From Enterococcus sp. DIV2402 (GTDB taxonomy: Bacteria; Bacillota; Bacilli; Lactobacillales; Enterococcaceae), in NCBI RefSeq assembly GCF_017426705.2, contig NZ_CP147251.1:1278501-1342500 (forward strand): DNA of 64,000 nucleotides, read 5' to 3'. Shown one piece after another: positions 44,448-54,309 of this stretch (positions are counted from its first letter, which is position 1; each line of letters opens with the position of its first letter). Below the pieces are notes generated by a model. The model searched no databases. It was not told the origin of the DNA and saw nothing but the letters and a program-made list of their open reading frames with translations. The position numbers were made by a program, and so were the translations under genes.

Positions 44448-46229
44448 ATGAATGAGCAAATTAAAAATAAATTAGCCTTATTACCTGATCAACCTGGATG
44501 TTATTTGATGAAAGATAAAAATGGCACGATTATTTATGTCGGAAAAGCGAAAATTTTAAAAAATCGTGTCCGTTCTTATTTTACCGGAAGTCATGATACC
44601 AAGACGGAGCGTTTAGTCAGTGAAATTGAAGATTTTGAATATATTGTAACGGAATCTAACATTGAAGCATTGTTGTTGGAGATTAATCTAATTAAGAAAA
44701 ATGATCCTAAATACAATATCATGTTAAAAGATGATAAAACGTATCCGTTTATTAAAATTACGAACGAAGCTTATCCACGACTGTTAATTACTCGTAAAGT
44801 TTTAAAAGATAAAGCACTTTATTTTGGCCCGTATCCTGATGTGCGTGCGGCAAATGAAACGAAAAAATTATTAGATCGGTTATTTCCCTTACGCAAATGT
44901 AAAGTATTGCCGAAAGAAGTTTGCTTATATTATCATATGGGACAATGTTTGGCACCGTGTGTCTTTGATGTACCTAAAGAAACTTACACAGAGATGGTGA
45001 AAGAAATCAAGCAGTTTTTAAGTGGCGGCCATAGTCAGATTCAAGCTGATTTAGAAGCTAAAATGAATGATGCTGCAATGAATATGGAATTTGAAAAAGC
45101 TGCGGAATACCGTGATCAAATTCGAGCGATTGAAACTGTTATGACTCGCCAAAAAATGACTCAAACAGATTTGATGGACCGAGATGTGTTTGGTTATTCA
45201 GTAGATAAAGGCTGGATGTGTGTACAGGTATTTTTTGTACGCCAAGGAAAGTTAATTGAACGCGATGTGTCTATTTTCCCTTTTTATAATGAAGCAAGCG
45301 AAGATTTTCTAACGTATATTGGTCAATTTTACCAAGAAAATGAACATATTATTCCCAAAGAAGTCTTGATTCCGGATGACATTGATCAAGAAAGTGTGCA
45401 AGCACTACTGGAAACAAAAATTTTACAGCCCAAACGTGGCGAAAAGAAGAAACTCGTCGAATTAGCGAGCAAAAATGCCAAGGTTGCTTTATCTGAGAAA
45501 TTTGATTTAATCCAACGCAAGGAAGAACGAACGATTGGTGCTGTTGAGAAATTGGGCAATGTCATGGGCATTCCGACGCCAACACGGATTGAAGCATTTG
45601 ATAACTCAAATATTATGGGAACGGATCCGGTTTCGGCAATGGTTGTTTTTATTGATGGGAAACCTGCTAAAAATGAATATCGTAAATATAAAATTAAAAC
45701 GGTCAAAGGTCCCGATGATTATGCGTCCATGCGTGAAGTGATTTATCGCCGATATGCTCGTGTTTTAAAAGAAAATCTGCCATTCCCCGATTTGATTATC
45801 ATTGATGGTGGCAAAGGACAAGTAGATGTTGCGAGAGATGTGTTAGAAAATCAATTAGGTTTAGATATTCCAATTGCTGGTTTAGCCAAGAATGATAAAC
45901 ACAAAACGAGTGAAATGTTATTTGGTTCCGAATTAGCAGTGGTGCCTTTAGAACGTAATTCAGCGGAATTCTTTTTACTTCAGCGGATTCAAGATGAAGT
46001 GCATCGGTTTGCAATTACTTTCCATCGCCAACTACGTAGCAAAAATAGTTTTTCATCTCGTTTAGACGGAATTGAGGGCTTAGGACCTAAACGAAAGAAA
46101 ATGTTATTAAAAGAATTTAAATCTCTGAAAAAAATTCAAGAAGCAACAATAGAAGAGCTACGAGCACATGGATTACCAGAAAAAGTTGCTCAAAATGTCT
46201 ATCATGAATTACATCAAGAAGAAAGCTAG
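44448..46229 (+). CDS. uvrC: UvrABC excinuclease subunit C, 593 aa
   Basis: Makes both incisions in nucleotide excision repair. N-terminal GIY-YIG nuclease ([22 protein letters not shown]), a Cys-rich [13 protein letters not shown] segment, UVR motif ([13 protein letters not shown]), the RNase H-like second nuclease ([20 protein letters not shown]) and a tandem helix-hairpin-helix end ([11 protein letters not shown]). The start at 44448 follows GGAGG (44432-44436); the upstream frame from 44406 precedes that site. Confidence 0.96.
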   Translation: MNEQIKNKLALLPDQPGCYLMKDKNGTIIYVGKAKILKNRVRSYFTGSHDTKTERLVSEIEDFEYIVTESNIEALLLEINLIKKNDPKYNIMLKDDKTYPFIKITNEAYPRLLITRKVLKDKALYFGPYPDVRAANETKKLLDRLFPLRKCKVLPKEVCLYYHMGQCLAPCVFDVPKETYTEMVKEIKQFLSGGHSQIQADLEAKMNDAAMNMEFEKAAEYRDQIRAIETVMTRQKMTQTDLMDRDVFGYSVDKGWMCVQVFFVRQGKLIERDVSIFPFYNEASEDFLTYIGQFYQENEHIIPKEVLIPDDIDQESVQALLETKILQPKRGEKKKLVELASKNAKVALSEKFDLIQRKEERTIGAVEKLGNVMGIPTPTRIEAFDNSNIMGTDPVSAMVVFIDGKPAKNEYRKYKIKTVKGPDDYASMREVIYRRYARVLKENLPFPDLIIIDGGKGQVDVARDVLENQLGLDIPIAGLAKNDKHKTSEMLFGSELAVVPLERNSAEFFLLQRIQDEVHRFAITFHRQLRSKNSFSSRLDGIEGLGPKRKKMLLKEFKSLKKIQEATIEELRAHGLPEKVAQNVYHELHQEES

Positions 46230-46253
46230 CTTTTGAAGCTGGCTTTTTTTTTT
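46222..46253 (+). terminator. Terminator of uvrC
   Basis: AAAGCTAGCTT / AAGCTGGCTTT with a three-base loop and nine T; overlaps the uvrC stop codon. Confidence 0.88.
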
Positions 46254-46286
46254 CTTGGCAAAAATTCAGAAAATTAAAACATTTCC

Positions 46287-46316
46287 TTGAAAAAGTTGTT
46301 GAAAATGAACTATAAT
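46287..46316 (+). promoter_or_regulatory. Promoter of the amino-acid ABC operon
   Basis: TTGAAA (46287-46292), 18 bp, TATAAT (46311-46316). Confidence 0.7.
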
Positions 46317-46371
46317 ACGAGGAAGGAAAATGAATAATTATAAAAATATTCATTAATTAGGAGGTTTACCT

Positions 46372-47871
46372 ATGAGAAAAAAGGTAATTGGTTTAATAGG
46401 TATGTTAGTGGTTTTTCTACCTATGTTATGGAGTGTAGATGTTTTTGCACAGACAGATGATTCATTACAAAAAGTCTTAGATCGTGGGACATTAATAGTA
46501 GGAACATCAGCAGATAATCCACCCAAAGAATACATTCGTATGAACAATGGGAAAGAAGAGATTGTTGGATTTGATATTGATATTGCTAAGAAAATTGCTG
46601 AAGAATTAGGTGTAGAATTAGAAATTACCAATATGAAATTTGATGGATTGGTACCAAGTGTTCAAGCGGGTGAATTTGATATGGCCTTAGCTGGATTTAA
46701 TCCGACACCTGAACGAAAAGAAGTTATTAGTTTTTCAGATAGTTATCATAATTTGCCTTTTGTTATTTTGACAACTAAAGATAAGGAAGAGCAGTTTACG
46801 TCACTTGACTCACTAACAGGCAAAGAAGTAGCGGCTCAAAAAGGTTCAACACAAGAAACAATTTTACATGACTACATTGGTCATGCACATCCAGTTTCTT
46901 TAGGGAAGTTGCCTGAAGTAATTGCCGAAATCAATGCTGGAACGGTTGATGCGGGCGTTGTGGGTTACTTAGCTGCACGAAATTATTTGGATATTTATCC
47001 GAATCTTGTGATTGCTGATATTGAAATTGAGGTACCAGAAGAAAAAACAGCACAATCAATTGCTTTTCCAAAAGAAAGTCAAACATTGATTACGGAAGTC
47101 AATCGAATTATTGCTGATATGCAAGAAGAAGGCTTGATTGAAGAACTTCTCGAAAAAAATATTGAAGAAGCCAAAGCAGGCGATATCGATTCACGGAGTA
47201 CCTTGCAAATTTATGGCCCACTTTTCTTAAAAGGTGCGTTGACCACAATAGGTGTAGCTTTTGTCTGTGTGATTGCAGGAACATTATTAGGAATATTGGT
47301 GGCATTATTACGTCTATCAACGAATAAGATTATCAGTAGTATTGCTTATTTTTATATTCAAGTCCTACGAGGCACACCAGCCTTGCTACAAGTCTTTATC
47401 TTTTATTTTGGTCTATCTACGTTACTGAAAATCCCAGCGATTCATATTTGGGATATTAATATTGCTCGATTGATTCCAGGATGTATTGCATTATCCATTA
47501 ATTCAAGTGCGTATGTTGCTGAGATTATTCGTTCAGGAATCAATGCAGTGGATAGTGGACAAATGGAAGCCGGCTATTCACTTGGCTTAGATCGCCGAAC
47601 AACAATGAAAGAAATCATTTTGCCGCAAGCAATCCGTAACATTCTACCCGCTTTAGGAAATGAATTTGTATCGATGATTAAAGAGACTTCACTTCTATCA
47701 GTAATTGCCGTATCCGAATTAATGTTTGTTGCCGATACCGTTAAAGCAGCAACTTATCGTACAATGGAATCATTATTGATTGCAGCCGTTATTTACTTCA
47801 TTATTACATGGAGTGTTTCTTGGTTAGTCTCACGATTTGAAAAAAGACTAGCCCGTTCATCAAAAATTTAG
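46372..47871 (+). CDS. Polar amino-acid ABC transporter, binding domain fused to permease, 499 aa
   Basis: GlnPH-like fusion. Signal peptide (1-26, cleaved after VFAQ or kept as anchor), a single family 3 binding domain (about 30-270; GTLIVGTSADNPPKEY, GFDIDIAKKIAEELG, the Arg-Lys ligand region), then a permease domain with about five helices (280-495) and the EAA loop MEAGYSLGLDRRTTMKEIILPQ. The permease half resembles HisMQ/GlnP. The adjacent ATPase completes the importer. Ligand is not certain; the following aminotransferase and ornithine-cyclodeaminase-like genes hint at a basic or unusual amino acid. Confidence 0.9.
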   Translation: MRKKVIGLIGMLVVFLPMLWSVDVFAQTDDSLQKVLDRGTLIVGTSADNPPKEYIRMNNGKEEIVGFDIDIAKKIAEELGVELEITNMKFDGLVPSVQAGEFDMALAGFNPTPERKEVISFSDSYHNLPFVILTTKDKEEQFTSLDSLTGKEVAAQKGSTQETILHDYIGHAHPVSLGKLPEVIAEINAGTVDAGVVGYLAARNYLDIYPNLVIADIEIEVPEEKTAQSIAFPKESQTLITEVNRIIADMQEEGLIEELLEKNIEEAKAGDIDSRSTLQIYGPLFLKGALTTIGVAFVCVIAGTLLGILVALLRLSTNKIISSIAYFYIQVLRGTPALLQVFIFYFGLSTLLKIPAIHIWDINIARLIPGCIALSINSSAYVAEIIRSGINAVDSGQMEAGYSLGLDRRTTMKEIILPQAIRNILPALGNEFVSMIKETSLLSVIAVSELMFVADTVKAATYRTMESLLIAAVIYFIITWSVSWLVSRFEKRLARSSKI

Positions 47872-47886
47872 AAGGAGATGAAAGAA

Positions 47887-48621
47887 ATGACAGAGTTGAT
47901 TAAAGTAGTTGATTTGCATAAAGCATTTGGTGATAACCAAGTATTAAATGGAATTGATACAACCATCCAAAAAGGAGAAGTTGTTGTAGTCATCGGTCCT
48001 TCTGGTTCAGGAAAGAGTACCTTTTTACGTTGTTTAAATTTATTAGAAGTGCCGACAAAAGGGTCGATTATTTTTGAAAATCAAGAATTAACTGATCCAA
48101 AAATTGATATTTTTAAAGTTCGCGAAAAATTAGGAATGGTTTTCCAATCCTTCAATTTATTTCCTCATAAAACAGTAATGGAAAATATTTGTTTAGCACC
48201 GGTAAAAGTTGGCTTGCGAACACCTGACCAAGCAAAAGAAAATGGGATGCGTTTATTGAATCAAGTGGGTCTAGCTGAAAAAGCTGATGCGTATCCTAAT
48301 TCATTATCTGGTGGACAAAAACAACGGATTGCGATTGCTCGAGCACTTGCAATGGATCCAGATGTGATGTTGTTTGATGAACCTACTTCTGCCTTAGACC
48401 CTGAAATGGTTGGCGAAGTATTAAATGTTATGAAAGATTTAGCTAAAGCTGGAATGACAATGGTAATTGTGACGCATGAAATGGGATTTGCCAAAGAAGT
48501 GGGCGACCGCGTATTATTTATGGATGGCGGGAAAATTGTTGAAGAAGGAACACCAGAAGCATTATTCGATCAACCATCTCATCCAAGAACCATTGATTTC
48601 TTGAGTAAAGTATTACATTAA
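47887..48621 (+). CDS. Amino-acid ABC transporter ATPase (GlnQ-like), 244 aa
   Basis: Polar amino acid transport ATPase: Walker [11 protein letters not shown]-loop [10 protein letters not shown], signature [16 protein letters not shown], Walker [15 protein letters not shown]-loop VTHE. ATG 47887 follows AAGGAG (47872-47877) by nine bases; the ATG at 47878 abuts it. Normal length. Partner of the preceding fusion protein. Confidence 0.93.
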   Translation: MTELIKVVDLHKAFGDNQVLNGIDTTIQKGEVVVVIGPSGSGKSTFLRCLNLLEVPTKGSIIFENQELTDPKIDIFKVREKLGMVFQSFNLFPHKTVMENICLAPVKVGLRTPDQAKENGMRLLNQVGLAEKADAYPNSLSGGQKQRIAIARALAMDPDVMLFDEPTSALDPEMVGEVLNVMKDLAKAGMTMVIVTHEMGFAKEVGDRVLFMDGGKIVEEGTPEALFDQPSHPRTIDFLSKVLH

Positions 48622-48644
48622 TTAAAGATTGGAAGTAATAAAAC

Positions 48645-49778
48645 ATGTATATTAAACCATTTGGCGTTGAACGCTGGTTAAACATTTATGAAACGGAAGT
48701 GGATTATAATTTAACAAGTACATCGATTATGCCATTTTCGTTACAAGAATTAATTCAACTAACTGGTGAAGATGAACAAAAAATAAAAGAAGATATTTTC
48801 TCACGTAAATTAAATTATGGTGTTATTGAAGGTCATCCCGATTATCGTGCTGGAATTGCACAACTTTATGATACTATCTCTCAAGAGCAAGTTATCTCAA
48901 CACATGGTGGAGTGGGAGCTTCGCATTTGACGATGGTGACGGTGATTGAACCTGGTGATCATGTAGTAGCAATTTTACCTGCGTACCAACAAATCTATTC
49001 TGTTCCCGAATCAATTGGTGCAAAAGTGGATTATCTGTTTTTAGAAGCGACCCCGACAGGATATACCATCGATTTGGATAAATTAGCTGCATTAACGACT
49101 GATCAGACCAAAGCAATTGTGTTTAATAATCCTAATAATCCTACAGGCGATGTGGTGAGTGACGAACATTTACAACAAATGGTAACCATTGCCCGTCAAC
49201 ATGATGCGTATCTGATTTGTGATGAAGCCTATCGTGGGCTAACTCACAATGTTGGTTTTTCGGCATCAGTGGCTGATTTATACGAAAAAGGAATAAGTTT
49301 GGGAAGCATGTCGAAAGCCTTTGCCTTAGCTGGTTTGCGTTTAGGTTGGATTGCTTCTCAAGATCAGTCATTTATGGAAGCTGTTCACATTCATCGTGAT
49401 TACACGATGATTAGTAATGGTGGAATTGATGAATACATTGCGGCACTAGCGTTAAAACATAAAGATGTGGTACATCAACGAAATATGGCGATTACAACTG
49501 CGCGTGCTGAAATGTTTACAAAATGGATTGATAGTGAGCCTAAATTATCATGTACACCATTTAAAGGTGGTACGGTGGCATTGCCTTCATACGAAAGTTC
49601 ACTGAATTCTGAAGAGTTTTGCCGTCGAGTGATTGAAGAGCAAAGTGTTTTATTAATGCCCGGTTTTGTTTTTGATTTAGAAAAATGTTTTCGTATGGGT
49701 TATGCCAGAGAACCAGAAGAGCGTATGATTGCTGGTTTGGAACGTTTATCTGATTTTCTTGCAAAATTAGATAAATAA
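48645..49778 (+). CDS. Class I/II PLP-dependent aminotransferase, 377 aa
   Basis: Fold-type I PLP enzyme. Schiff-base K224 in LGSMSKAFALAGLRLGW, PLP-contact Asn in FNNPNNPTG, ICDEAY with the ring Asp, and RMGYAR near the C-terminus for the carboxylate. It resembles the branch that includes capreomycidine synthase-like (VioD) enzymes, but substrate cannot be fixed. It sits between an amino-acid importer and an ornithine-cyclodeaminase-family gene (gap 12 nt), so it likely acts on the imported amino acid. Confidence 0.87.
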   Translation: MYIKPFGVERWLNIYETEVDYNLTSTSIMPFSLQELIQLTGEDEQKIKEDIFSRKLNYGVIEGHPDYRAGIAQLYDTISQEQVISTHGGVGASHLTMVTVIEPGDHVVAILPAYQQIYSVPESIGAKVDYLFLEATPTGYTIDLDKLAALTTDQTKAIVFNNPNNPTGDVVSDEHLQQMVTIARQHDAYLICDEAYRGLTHNVGFSASVADLYEKGISLGSMSKAFALAGLRLGWIASQDQSFMEAVHIHRDYTMISNGGIDEYIAALALKHKDVVHQRNMAITTARAEMFTKWIDSEPKLSCTPFKGGTVALPSYESSLNSEEFCRRVIEEQSVLLMPGFVFDLEKCFRMGYAREPEERMIAGLERLSDFLAKLDK

Positions 49779-49790
49779 AGGAGAATTATT

Positions 49791-50837
49791 GTGAGTAAAA
49801 TTCGTGTATTAAGTCAACAAATGGTGCAACAAGTGTTGTCACCAAAACAAACTATTGCGACAGTTGAAAAAGTATATCGTAGTAAAGCTTTGGAAAACAG
49901 CACTCTATGGCCGATGATTTTTTATGAATTTGAACCAGGTGTCGCTGACATGGATATCAAATCGGGTTACATGAAAGAATTAGCCATTTACGGCTTGAAA
50001 TTAGTTTCTTGGTATGGTGAAAATCCGAAGAAAAATCTACCTGCTTTATACGGAACCACAATGCTATTTGATAGCGAAACAGGACAACCGATTGGCTTAG
50101 TGGATGCAGGATATATTACAGGTGTCCGTACAGGTGCTGCGGGGGCCATTGGTAGTAAATGGTTAGCCAGAGAAGACGCAACGACTTTGTTAATGGCTGG
50201 CACAGGACACTTGGCATTGTTTGAAATTCTTAGTCATATGATTGCAGTCCCTCGAATTCAAAAAGTGATTATAAGTAGTCCACGTGATTCAGATTCAGCA
50301 GAAAATTTTGCGACAACTTGTCGCAAGCAGCTGTTGAATTTAGTTGAGTCGAGTCCCTTGATTGACGAGCTACCTGAAATAATTGAGCATATTCAAACAA
50401 TTGAGATTGTGGCGTTGCCATTAAAAGAGGCTGTGCCAATCAGTGAGATTATTGTGACTGCGACACCTGCTAAAGAGCCTTTTATCAAAAAAGAATGGCT
50501 TCAACCAGGGACCCACATTAGCTGTATGGGAGCTGACATGGGTGGCAAGCAAGAAATTGAAACGGCTATTATAGAATCAGCTCGGATTTTTGTCGATGAC
50601 TTGAATCAATCGATGACGGTTGGGGAATTAGAAATACCTATTCAAAGTGGCAAAGTGCAACCTGAACAACTAACCGAAATTGGGCATTTATTGTTAGGAC
50701 AAGTAGCTGGGCGGCAATCAGCCGAAGAAATTACAGTTTTTGATTCAACAGGAATTGCTTTACAAGACTTAGCAGTGACAAAACAAATTTTAGACACTGC
50801 AGCAGAAAAAAATATCGGACAAGTCGTCGAATTATAA
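49791..50837 (+). CDS. Ornithine cyclodeaminase/mu-crystallin family protein, 348 aa
   Basis: NAD(P)-dependent enzyme family covering ornithine cyclodeaminase, alanine dehydrogenase and ketimine or opine reductases. Seen: IKSGYMKE with the substrate Lys, GLVDAGYITGVRTGAAGAIGSKWLA, the dinucleotide motif MAGTGHLALFE, VTATPAKEP and GTHISCMGADMGGKQEI. The GAGTGH-like loop has Leu-Ala in place of the usual Gln, and an inserted region near 155-205 makes it slightly longer than average. GTG start with AAAGGAG. Last gene of the amino-acid operon. Confidence 0.87.
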   Translation: MSKIRVLSQQMVQQVLSPKQTIATVEKVYRSKALENSTLWPMIFYEFEPGVADMDIKSGYMKELAIYGLKLVSWYGENPKKNLPALYGTTMLFDSETGQPIGLVDAGYITGVRTGAAGAIGSKWLAREDATTLLMAGTGHLALFEILSHMIAVPRIQKVIISSPRDSDSAENFATTCRKQLLNLVESSPLIDELPEIIEHIQTIEIVALPLKEAVPISEIIVTATPAKEPFIKKEWLQPGTHISCMGADMGGKQEIETAIIESARIFVDDLNQSMTVGELEIPIQSGKVQPEQLTEIGHLLLGQVAGRQSAEEITVFDSTGIALQDLAVTKQILDTAAEKNIGQVVEL

Positions 50838-50844
50838 ACCAAAG

Positions 50845-50877
50845 CTAGCAATCTTTTGAAAGATTGCTAGTTTTTTT
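50845..50877 (+). terminator. Terminator of the amino-acid operon
   Basis: CTAGCAATCTTT / AAAGATTGCTAG, perfect 12-bp arms, tight loop, seven T. Confidence 0.9.
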
Positions 50878-50904
50878 GGTATTTTTCCTCATGTTAGTTG
50901 TCAA

Positions 50905-50933
50905 TTGACAAAAAATATATCACTTGCTACTAT
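50905..50933 (+). promoter_or_regulatory. Promoter of the PadR operon
   Basis: TTGACA (50905-50910), 17 bp, TACTAT (50928-50933). Confidence 0.78.
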
Positions 50934-50950
50934 ATCATTAAGTGATATAT
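50915..50950 (+). promoter_or_regulatory. Probable PadR operator
   Basis: Perfect inverted repeat ATATATCACTT (50915-50925) / AAGTGATATAT (50940-50950), 14-bp spacer, straddling the -10. It suits self-repression by the PadR-family protein encoded next. Confidence 0.75.
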
Positions 50951-50979
50951 CGGATGATGATATAGGTGAGGTGATTAAG

Positions 50980-51285
50980 ATGGATGAAACATTAACAGAT
51001 TCCACCTATTTAATTTTATTAGCTTTATTAAAACCGCAACATGGTTATGCCATTATGAAGGAAATAACTGTTTTAACAGAAGGAAAAGTTGAGATTGGAC
51101 CTGCAAGTATGTATACCATCTTAAAAAAACTAGTCAAAAGTGAATGGATTCGATTAGAAGAAAGCTCGGATCGTAAAAAGATTTATCATATCACACCAAA
51201 AGGAATTGATGTGTTAAAAAAAGAAGTCCAACGACGAAAAATATTTTATCAAGCAGGTGCAAAAATGTTGGAACAATTTGATTAG
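50980..51285 (+). CDS. PadR-family transcriptional regulator, 101 aa
   Basis: Short PadR (subfamily 2) winged-helix protein: LLALLKPQHGYAIMKEI, SMYTILKKLVKSEWI, YHITPKGIDVLKKE, with a C-terminal dimer helix. ATG 50980 has AGGTGA nine bases before it; the longer frame from 50905 begins inside the promoter and is rejected. It heads an operon with a DUF2812 protein and an ABC exporter, likely repressing it via the upstream palindrome until an exported compound binds. Confidence 0.9.
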   Translation: MDETLTDSTYLILLALLKPQHGYAIMKEITVLTEGKVEIGPASMYTILKKLVKSEWIRLEESSDRKKIYHITPKGIDVLKKEVQRRKIFYQAGAKMLEQFD

Positions 51286-51304
51286 TGTTGGGAGGGGATT
51301 GACG

Positions 51305-51982
51305 TTGAAGCAGAAATATTTATATAGCTTAGGTGTTAGCTTTTATGCAGAAAAAGAAATGTTAAGGCTGGCTAAGCAAGCACGTAAAGGATGGCAATTT
51401 GTCAAAATGAACCAATTAGGATTTTTGGTTTTTGAAAAAGCACCCATTCAAGAGAAACAATTTGCGATTGATTTTTATACAGGAAATCAAACACAAGAAG
51501 AAATAGATGAGTATTTAGAAATGTATGAAGCCAGTGGTTGGACCTATTTAAGCAATTATCACAAAAGATATTTCTATTTTATGGCTGACCCAGACACGCC
51601 TAATATTTTTTCGGACAAAGCAAGTTATGCAGAACGTCTAGAAGTAGAGCAAAAATGGCTGTTTAAAAATTCATTTAAAACAACTATCGTAGGGGTTATT
51701 ATCTTAGCGTTAGTAACTATTTTGTTATCTTACCAACTTGTAGAAAAGAATTTTTTTAGCGGTCTTTTTATCGGAGCTGGAATAGGATTATTTTTCTTTC
51801 CACTTATTTATTTTATCGGAGGACGTTTAATGCGTTGGCGATATAAAGATCGTTCAGAATTTTTTAGCAATCCCGAAGCATTTGCTAAGAAGCAGCGTTT
51901 TTGGTTAGATACATTATTTAACTTATTATTAGGTGCGATTCTTGGTGGATTAATCGGTTTTATTTTTGGGTATTTTTTCTGA
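51305..51982 (+). CDS. DUF2812 membrane protein, 225 aa
   Basis: N-terminal soluble DUF2812 domain (about 1-105; KQKYLYSLGVSFYAEKEMLRLAKQA, WTYLSNYHKRYFYF) followed by two pairs of membrane helices (about 125-145, 152-172, 205-223). TTG start at 51305 with GGAGGGG seven bases before; a longer frame begins inside the PadR gene and is rejected. DUF2812 genes commonly follow PadR genes; function unknown, perhaps sensing or modulating the ABC exporter that follows. Confidence 0.82.
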   Translation: MKQKYLYSLGVSFYAEKEMLRLAKQARKGWQFVKMNQLGFLVFEKAPIQEKQFAIDFYTGNQTQEEIDEYLEMYEASGWTYLSNYHKRYFYFMADPDTPNIFSDKASYAERLEVEQKWLFKNSFKTTIVGVIILALVTILLSYQLVEKNFFSGLFIGAGIGLFFFPLIYFIGGRLMRWRYKDRSEFFSNPEAFAKKQRFWLDTLFNLLLGAILGGLIGFIFGYFF

Positions 51983-52004
51983 GAGAACTAGAGGAGGAGT
52001 TAAT

Positions 52005-52904
52005 ATGTTAGAAGCAAAGCATTTAGTCAAAAAATTTGGCGAATACAAGGCAGTCGATGATTTGTCGTTTCAAATTCAAGATGGCGAAATTATGGGATTA
52101 ATCGGACAAAATGGCGCGGGAAAAACGACGACTTTTCGTTTGATTTTAGACTTTTTACGAGCAGATCGTGGGGAAGTCTTATGGAATGGGCAACCATTAA
52201 GTGCCAAAGATTACAATGTAATTGGTTATTTACCAGAAGAACGCGGATTATATCCGAAAGTTTCGATTCAAGATCAATTAATTTATTTTGCTAAATTAAG
52301 AGGAAAAACTAAAAAAGAAATTGAACCTAAAATTGATGAATGGATGGATAAATTTCAAGTAAAGGGAAAAAAGACGGATAAAATTAAATCTTTGTCGAAA
52401 GGAAATCAGCAAAAAGTGCAATTGATTTCTACCTTAATTCATGAACCTAAATTAGTCATTTTAGATGAACCGTTTAGTGGCTTGGATCCAGTAAATGCGG
52501 AACTTTTAAAAGACGGTATTATCGAATTAAAATCAAAGGGCTCATGCGTTATTTTTTCAAGTCATAATATGGATAATGTGGAAAAAATATGTGATCATTT
52601 GATTATGTTACGTAATGGTGCGATGGTTTTAAACGGGAAAGTTCATGAAATACGTGAATCATTTGGACGAACCAAAGTTTTTTTGGAATCTAGTCTAAAC
52701 AAAGAGTCTATTGAACAAATGAAGGATATTCAACAAGTTAAAACACGTGAAGATGGCTCGTTGGAGATTACTTTAAGCAACCCTGAAGCTGGTAAAGAAT
52801 TATTCAATCTAGCAACCGCAGATGGTTATATTCCAATGTTTAATCAACAACCACCGACGCTAGAAGAAATCTTTAAATTGAAAGCAGGTGACATCAATGA
52901 ATAA
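52005..52904 (+). CDS. ABC exporter ATPase (NatA/YhaQ-like), 299 aa
   Basis: ATPase with Walker A GQNGAGKTT, signature LSKGNQQKVQ (the Lys-Gly variant typical of NatA/YhaQ), Walker B LVILDEPFSGLDP, H-loop SSHNM, and a C-terminal extension (about 220-299) as in that group. GGAGGAG precedes ATG 52005. Overlaps the permease gene by 8 nt. Confidence 0.92.
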   Translation: MLEAKHLVKKFGEYKAVDDLSFQIQDGEIMGLIGQNGAGKTTTFRLILDFLRADRGEVLWNGQPLSAKDYNVIGYLPEERGLYPKVSIQDQLIYFAKLRGKTKKEIEPKIDEWMDKFQVKGKKTDKIKSLSKGNQQKVQLISTLIHEPKLVILDEPFSGLDPVNAELLKDGIIELKSKGSCVIFSSHNMDNVEKICDHLIMLRNGAMVLNGKVHEIRESFGRTKVFLESSLNKESIEQMKDIQQVKTREDGSLEITLSNPEAGKELFNLATADGYIPMFNQQPPTLEEIFKLKAGDINE

Positions 52905-54150
52905 ATTTTGGGTGATTGCAAGCGATGTTTACAAAAAGAATGTAAAATCAGTCTCATTTTTTATTATGTTACTGGTACCATTTATTATTGGCGGATTGGC
53001 TTATGCAGGTGGGCAATTTGCTAGTCGTGCAAGCGATGTTGATAAAATTGCGATAGTTTCTGATCAACAAGAGTTAGCTGAAGCGATGGCTCAAACAGCA
53101 AACGAGGCGTATAAGTTTGTGGTTTTAGATTCCCAAGCAGATGCGGAAAAACAAATGAGTGAAGAAAAAATCGATGCCTTTCTTGTATTACATGCAACAG
53201 ATACTACGGTTAAGGGAGAGTTGTTCAGTGAATCCAGTTTAGGACAAGCAACTGAATTAACCTTACAACAAATTTTATCTAGTATTCAAGGCTCTGCTCG
53301 CGCACAACAATTAGGTTTAACCACTGAACAAGTAGCAAGTCTTAATCAACCAGCCGAATTTACGAAGCAAAAAGTAAACTTTGACGACAATGGTAAAATG
53401 ATGATTGGGGAAGACAATAGTGCCGTCCAATACATTATTAGTTTTGGTGGGACGATTCTTTTATTTGTTTTTATCATGACCTATGCGGGAATTATTGCTC
53501 AAGAGATTGCTTCTGAAAAAGGCACTCGTATCATGGAGGTAATCTTATCAAGTACACGCGCACAAACACATTTTTATGGTAAATTATTTGGAATTTTATT
53601 AGTTGCCTTAACACAAATGGTGGTTTATGCAGTAGCTTTTGCCATTAGTTATAATTGGGTAAAAGATATGGAAGTGGTAAAAACATTCTTAGCCAACATT
53701 TCATTGCAAGCTATTTTAGGCAACTTTTTAATCTTTACATTAATTTTTGTTTTATTAGGTATTTTCATTTATGCTGTTTTAGCAGCTCTATGTGGCTCAT
53801 TAGTCAATAAAGCAGAAGATACCTCGAAAGTTATTTTACCAGTTACGTATCTATCATTAGGTGGTTATATGCTTGGAATCATGTTGGGCGCAATGGATCC
53901 TAATAATATTGTGATTCGTGTGACCTCATACATTCCGTTCTTATCGTCTTACATTATGCCAATTCGCTTGGCAAATGAGACAGTTGGTATTGGCAGTGCG
54001 TTAATTTCGGTAGCAATTTTAATCGTTGCAACGATTGCGTTAACACTTGGTTGTGCCAAAATGTATAAATCAAATGTATTAGTTTATAATGATAACGGTA
54101 TTCTAGCGACATTGAAACAATCATTCCGTTTAATGAAAAGTCAAAATTAA
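52897..54150 (+). CDS. ABC exporter permease (NatB/YhaP-like), 417 aa
   Basis: ABC-2/ABC-3-like permease: helix 1 (about 18-38), a large extracellular domain (about 45-180), then five or six helices (180-400). It contains the conserved EKGTRIMEVILSSTRAQTHFYGKLFG segment at the start of the second membrane half. Paired with the NatA-like ATPase. NatAB exports sodium and YhaQP has an unclear role; substrate not determined here. The ATG at 52897 is preferred to the GTG nine bases earlier. Confidence 0.9.
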   Translation: MNKFWVIASDVYKKNVKSVSFFIMLLVPFIIGGLAYAGGQFASRASDVDKIAIVSDQQELAEAMAQTANEAYKFVVLDSQADAEKQMSEEKIDAFLVLHATDTTVKGELFSESSLGQATELTLQQILSSIQGSARAQQLGLTTEQVASLNQPAEFTKQKVNFDDNGKMMIGEDNSAVQYIISFGGTILLFVFIMTYAGIIAQEIASEKGTRIMEVILSSTRAQTHFYGKLFGILLVALTQMVVYAVAFAISYNWVKDMEVVKTFLANISLQAILGNFLIFTLIFVLLGIFIYAVLAALCGSLVNKAEDTSKVILPVTYLSLGGYMLGIMLGAMDPNNIVIRVTSYIPFLSSYIMPIRLANETVGIGSALISVAILIVATIALTLGCAKMYKSNVLVYNDNGILATLKQSFRLMKSQN

Positions 54151-54217
54151 TTGAAAAAGAAGCGATAAACACAAGATGGAACTACCCGAACTTTTATAGT
54201 TCGGATAGTTTATTAGG

Positions 54218-54247
54218 AAAGAGGCTTGAATCACAGCCTCTTTTTTG
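54218..54247 (+). terminator. Terminator of the PadR/ABC operon
   Basis: AAAGAGGCT / AGCCTCTTT with a seven-base loop and T-run. A second hairpin (CCGAAC/GTTCGG, 54186-54204) stands just before it without a T-run. Confidence 0.85.
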
Positions 54248-54309
54248 TTCGTCTAAATTTCGTTTTTTCGGTACAATAAAGCTAATGAGAAAACTAGGAG
54301 GAATGTATT

